In this document: positions 59,126 to 64,000 of the stretch, in pieces | Layout: each line of letters starts with the position of its first letter | Position numbering within the stretch: the stretch's first letter is position 1 | NCBI GenBank assembly: GCA_940337035.1 | Contig: CALNHX010001927.1 | Span: forward strand, 1 to 64,000 | DNA: 64,000 nucleotides | From: Agriotes lineatus | Lineage: Eukaryota > Arthropoda > Insecta > Coleoptera > Elateridae | Direction: 5' to 3' | The notes under the pieces: model-generated | Seen by the model: the letters and a program-made list of their open reading frames with translations, nothing else | The model's database searches: none | Told to the model about the DNA's origin: nothing | Position numbers and translations under genes: made by a program

Positions 59126-62100
59126 GTATCTATTCAATTGTATTGGTTCTATGCGTATAGAAGAAAATATGTATAATCAATGTTCTATAGACACCAAGGA
59201 TGTTTGAGTGACATTTCCTTTTATTTCTTTCTTAAATTAATATAGTCTATCAAAAATAAATCATAAAAGGAAGAAACATGTTTTTAATAATGTAAATGGT
59301 GCAGTAGCCAATAGAAACACTGACCGTTCAATGTAATATAATACTATTGCATGGATTCACGATTTTTATTCATGCTAGTTTATGTTTGGGCAATAATCAC
59401 ATATATTAGTTATTTAACTAATTAATCGAAGAGCAAATCAATTTTTTAAACTATATTAGTAGAGGTAAATTAATTCTCAGTAGCTTTTGAATTTATTTTA
59501 ATTTATGATCTTTTATGTATTTTTATGATAGGTGTTTTAAAACCATTGTAAAGTACTCTGAAAGTCCTTGAGCATATATCGATACTCTTAAAAATAAGGT
59601 ATTGGGTATTCCATTATTTCTTCTCATTTTTTTTGAGTAAACACCACTGATAACATTTTACCTTGTTTTCGTCAGGTATTATTGTGCGTGTATTGATGAA
59701 GTGGATTAATTGCACATCAAATGTCGTGGGTGCTTAGTGCGTCAGCTGAAATCAATTTTAGTAGTCTGTGCTTATAATGAAGTGTGAAGTCGAGTGGATA
59801 TTTAACTCCTTCAAACCTCGATAAGGCAATCTCTGCTTGTTTCTGATTGCTTTTCGACCTGGATTTTTAACGCGCTACTAGGTAACCTCTACCCAAATTA
59901 TCTATGGTGCAGGGAGAAAATGAAATAATTTGCTTGTGTTATGAAGCGATCAAGTTTTCTTAATTATGGGTGTAAGTCTGAGGTAGTGTAATAGCAGCAA
60001 TAGCCTTGTTATATATCTAGCTCCACTTGAGGTGCCAACTTTATAATATAGCAAGCTCTTACGGTGTTATTATAATTAATATCAAATTAAATATACCTTT
60101 TTATTAACTATTAAAAAGAAACACTATCAGGTATAGCTCAATTATGTACTTAACTTACTTCTTAATACAATAAATAGGATTTGACGTATCTCATAAATCA
60201 ATTTGATATTTAGAATTATGTCATGTGATTATAGTTTTTTAAAGCATCGACTAGTCAGTTTACAAGCAATGGGATTCCTGACTCTCAGCTGAATGGGTAA
60301 ATTTTTAACTAACAACTTTCTCTTGTAGTTAAATACTGAATTACTTTTAAAATATAATAATTATTTGACTTTGTGATTCAAATACACCTTTCAGGCACTT
60401 CACAAAATTAAATATATACTTTCAGTTTGTTAGTAGCACATCGAAGTTTGATCTGACATTACAAACATAAATAGATATTGTCAAAATTAGGTTAATCAAA
60501 TGTTAAATATCCAAACTTGATTTAAATAAATATTCTAAAAAATAACCTAATACCAAAATGTAAATTTCAAATTATAATGTTCGAAAAACGTCGAGTACTC
60601 GAATCACTATTAAATTTAGAAAATTAATTCTTCTAAATTAATTTCTAAATATATTTACAATTATTTTAATGATTTGCCGAACCAAACTTGCTTATAACTT
60701 CTTAATATTTCATAAGAAATGGGCACTAACTTTTTGATTGTCTATCTTGTACCTGAATGTGTTATCTCAGCTCCTAACTGGATAAATTCTAGTCAGCAAA
60801 CACCGCCCTGGCCTGTTCCCGACCAAAACAAAGCTCGTTGTAGCTCTTTGAAACCTCTATTATGTGGATAGACAGTTCAACAGCATACCACAACACACAC
60901 TTTCACTTTTTTACTATCTTCGTAGTAAAATACCAAGTTAAATGGAACCAAATAATCTTTTTATATTTGAATAATATTTGTGACTTATAGTCAAATTTCA
61001 TCGTAGAGAATATTATATTGCTACTACATATCAAATCATCAATTATTATTCTTCACAATTAATCATCACATCACATGATATACATTGGATATCTGGATAT
61101 TATTTAAATTAAATGTATCATTTATACGGTATGCTGCATTACAGTAGGTGCGTATGCGTAGTAGTTTAGTTATTTTTACCAAAACATTATTATTTTCTTC
61201 GTAGATCTCAGAAAAATTGTAAAAGAAAAAGAGACTGAAGGCATTTCGTTGGGTTGTGATTATCATCGATCGAAAATGATTTATTTTTTAATTTACAGTA
61301 AGAGTCGATCGCTTCCACGGCCATTGTCATTATGTAACGAACAACCGTGTCATTATTGAGATTTAAGAACTCAACGTTTTGCTTATTTTCATAAGAGGCT
61401 TAATCTGGAGGTAAGCAAAAGAGCACGGTAACTTTACGTGTAAACCTCGCCAGCGAAGAAGGGATTATATCGATCGGAAGGAGGAAGGCGAAATTTATAG
61501 TCGAGTCGACGCAGTTGACTGAAGACCTGTGAGCGAGGTATAGAAATTAGCTCTTTGAAGAATGAAGATTGGTAGATAATATCAGTTTAATCGAAAAAGA
61601 TTTTATAGCCGGTATCGCGTCGGTGTTCGGCGATGGCAGATGGTTTTTACTGAATGTCATATTTCATCAACGTATACAGTATTACAGGAGCAAGAAATTC
61701 TATAAACACTTTTCGATGACATGGTGTTTAATCTTTAGCTGAAGGAAGAACCTGCGAGATCTTACTCGGGGGGTTGAATACTGTTTTGATATTTTATTTT
61801 CGAATAAACTTCCTTATACGATCGATGGCTTGGTGGATTGAAATGACACCTTATTATGTAGAACCCATTGTTATTTTGTATCTGTTATATTGTAAAAATC
61901 TGGTCAAATGTTGACCTGGCTTTCCTGGATCCGTCTTGCTACTCTTCTATTATTTATATGTTTAACCTGTTTCTTATTATTATTACTAGTATTTTATGTA
62001 TTACGTCCGTTTTTTTGGTTCTTCATTACTTTGTCTGTGGGAGTTCAATTTGTACCTCTTGGCAATTTATCATATCTTCTACTACTTGCTGCCATTGTTG

Positions 62101-62300
62101 CTCCCATTAACTTCCTTGTCTAGGTTTATTAATGTACCTTCCTTGCTTTTGCAGTTGAAGATATTCCTGGACTGTGTAGTTTTATTTATTTTGGCATAGA
62201 AGGCGTTAACTGACAAATACATTTTTTAAGAAAACTGTTATTGACGTTAATACACGCGAAGTTGTATTTGTCTGACTTTTTACATTTAATAGCTATTTAT
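59126..62300. other. next intron of the DRAM-like gene, nothing else recognised
   Basis: From the donor GTATCT the sequence is AT-rich without bounded repeats or protein motifs that I can support. Overlapping hydrophobic frames at 61868-62199 are T-rich chance openings. The missing C-terminal DRAM exon(s) were looked for and not seen. Confidence 0.45.
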
Positions 62301-62305
62301 AAAAC

Positions 62306-62410
62306 CATTTAGGAAATGCCTTATTTTGTGTAACGCGTGGGATTTTGCGGGACGAGCGTAGCCAGATCCCACAAAGTCACACAAGTTACACAAAATCGCA
62401 TTTCTTAATG
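62306..62410. repeat. 105-bp imperfect palindrome
   Basis: CATTTAGGAAATGCCTTATT, then TTTTGTGTAACGCGTGGGAT, is answered by the complement in 62360-62410 (..ATCCCACA, GTTACACAAAAT, GCATTTCTTAATG). Likely a very small MITE or its remnant. Confidence 0.65.
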
Positions 62411-62419
62411 TATTCTATA

Positions 62420-63430
62420 CAAGATTTTTTCTAATGTTGAGAAAAAATGGTTCTTTATATGTTAAACTAATAAAATTATAAACTCATGTCAAATAAATGT
62501 CAATGTATTGAAGATACGCTTTTTCGCGTGTCATTTGATGTAATTTTCACTAGTCGTGAAATATTTTCATTTCATAACCAGTTACGAAAAATGTGACGTT
62601 TCGAAACTTCAATCAGTTTTGAAAAGTGACACTTTATACGTCAAAATTAGAAAACTTTACAGAAGTTGCAATTTACCAACCTTCTTTAATGCATTGAAAA
62701 TTCATTTTGTTAATTTTCAAGTCTGGCATAAAATTTGCAAAATCTGAAAAATTTACAAGGGATAGAAATAAAAAAGTTTTAAAATTGTTCACATCTGTAT
62801 TATTATTCTTTATTATAGCCACGCGTAATGTCAGTGCGAAGTTCTACTGCATAGCAGATCACTAATAAGTAGTACGCACTAGTACGCAGAGTCTTGAACC
62901 TTTTCAGTATCTTGTACCCTTTAATGTTAATTTGCAATTAGATAAAGCTGTTGAATTCGATATTACATTCAAAATGTTTTATATAACTTTAGAAGATGTA
63001 TTGCTTATATGAGTATTTCTTATTATTACATTTATTAGCTGTTTTAAAGGAATTCTGAGAATTGCAGGCCATCCGATCGGCGGCTCCACATTATTGTTCA
63101 TAGTTTATTTTGTTTACTCATGAAACGTGCTTTAATAGCAAATATAAGAACTGGAGCAAAGGTTTTATTAGGAGGAACGGGGCAATGTGAAAAAAGGATT
63201 AAATGTGAATACCCCTTGAGTTGTTTAGTCGATATGCATCTTTAGTTTTGTGTTAATTGTTCAAAAAATATTTTTTTTTATTTGGCTAGCTTTTACATTG
63301 TCTAAACTAATGTAGGCACATATTTTAGATGCCCCGGGCTAATTTATTTATTTCCTGGATTCAGATCGGTTCACATGCATAAATTTACAAGAACTGGCGA
63401 CTTACCAGGAATTCCGTAACGCCCCTGCAG
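62420..63430. other. intronic AT-rich stretch, nothing recognised
   Basis: No supported feature. Confidence 0.4.
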
Positions 63431-63439
63431 TCTGGGTTG

Positions 63440-64000
63440 TAAATAAGAAACATGATACTAGGGGGTGCAAGGCGAACAGCGAGTCCTTTCATATAGCAGG
63501 TGGTCACACACGCCTGACGCGAACACAAGCTCAGCCAATTCTACAATCAGTCATGCAAGCAAAACGACAAACATTCAGCTTTTAGCAGTAATGTGCTCAT
63601 TACATAATACTTACAGGGGGTTTTATGGCCCCCCCGCGTCGTCCCACGTCGCATCTCGACGAAGACATCATCAGGGATATTCTTCGGTGCACTTTCGATG
63701 ATATGTACCTGTAATAATCCTGAAAACACGGATGCTTACCGCAAATAGCATGCCTTAACCGAACGTTAACGGCATCAATGGGTACAACCCATGTCAGTGT
63801 ACCCGCAGTTACAGTGGCCGCATGGACTGTAAAAGGCACAGGTACAAGGCATCTTTGGGAGATGGGCTTCCCAAGCCACCCAATCGCGCTAATTGGGTCA
63901 CTGATAAGCACAATGCTTATCAGGTCAAGGGTCGTGGGCTATCACGCCGGATAGCCATTAACCCAGGTATGAGGGCACCCTCTGCGACAATTAACAGCAA
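63440..64000 (+). other. GC-richer stretch at the window edge, possible 5' end of a retroelement
   Basis: Base composition shifts sharply to GC-rich, starting near ACTAGGGGGTGCAAGGCGAA. There are internal inverted words (CTGATAAGCACAATGCTTATCAG at 63901) and two AGTTACAGTGGCC / GTACCCGCAGT words, but no protein motif. It resembles the non-coding leader of a non-LTR retrotransposon or a SINE body; the window ends before this can be decided. Confidence 0.35.

Larger units (their letters stand above)
6354..58637 (+). other. 52.3-kb transposon-filled intron 2 of the DRAM-like gene
   Basis: It is bounded by the donor GTAAGT at 6354 and the acceptor at 58637. The flanking exons encode residues that are adjacent in DRAM1/2, so no exon is missing in between. 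Everything listed from 6.36 to 58.6 kb lies inside it. The first intron of the same gene is only 51 bp and the third only 122 bp. Confidence 0.82.

Noticed and set aside
61868..62199. Overlapping strongly hydrophobic frames as missing DRAM transmembrane exon
   Set aside because: The residues do not match the expected C-terminal family block, there is no suitable acceptor-donor pair, and the region is T-rich, which yields hydrophobic frames by chance.

Overview
The window is nuclear DNA from an insect, possibly a beetle; the order cannot be fixed from sequence alone. It is AT-rich, interrupted by introns, and dense in insect-type transposable elements: an env-bearing errantivirus, Penelope-like elements, mariners, non-LTR retrotransposons, tRNA-derived SINEs and foldback MITEs. 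Only one host gene is supported, a plus-strand member of the Frag1/DRAM/Sfk1 membrane-protein family (DRAM1/DRAM2-like). Its exons 1 and 2 lie at 6110-6353 and exons 3 and 4 at 58638-59125; the C-terminal exons lie beyond 64000. Nearly the whole window (6354-58637, 52.3 kb) is therefore a single intron filled with nested mobile DNA.

Layout. 1-5.8 kb: old repeats and 3' ends of non-LTR retrotransposons. 5.87-6.35 kb: start of the DRAM-like gene. 9.4-10.8 kb: a palindrome with a TA-flanked MITE inserted at its centre. 10.9-22.95 kb: a minus-strand non-LTR reverse transcriptase split by an 11,055-bp giant palindromic element (11611-22665). That element has a 6-bp target-site duplication (TAGACA), 5'-AG/CT-3' termini, and two arms of about 5.2 and 5.8 kb around a 46-bp spacer. 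Each arm carries a tRNA-Leu(UAA) gene, a 255-codon gene resembling a family I associate with Polinton/Maverick (adintovirus-like) elements, a tRNA-like pseudogene and a smaller nested palindrome. The right arm looks intact and the left arm is decaying. I regard this as the most novel object here.

22.95-30.2 kb: microsatellite, a 300-bp palindromic MITE, a SINE and a hammerhead-ribozyme-like motif. 30.2-35.4 kb: a 5.2-kb DNA transposon with 0.3-0.4-kb terminal inverted repeats (TIRs) and a broken gene of a multicopy invertebrate family of unknown function with a Cys-rich (CXC-like) C-terminus. 36.9-44.4 kb: a SINE with perfect target duplication, mariner fragments, MITEs, a 6 x 109-bp satellite with dimeric higher-order pattern, and a probable solo LTR. 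44.7-48.3 kb: a Penelope-like element whose RT and GIY-YIG endonuclease parts are split by a composite insertion. 48.8-56.56 kb: a nearly complete errantivirus (LTR-gag-pol-env-LTR), whose LTRs differ at 4 of 198 positions and whose pol has one in-frame TAG. 56.65-58.27 kb: a TIR element with a relic transposase. 59.1-64 kb: the next DRAM-like intron with little recognisable content, then a GC-richer stretch that may begin another retroelement.

The elements do not form a pathway; they form a stratigraphy. The non-LTR element arrived before the palindromic element, and the 9.4-kb palindrome before its central MITE. The errantivirus is among the youngest insertions. All element calls rest on reading terminal repeats, target duplications and protein motifs by eye; no database search was possible.
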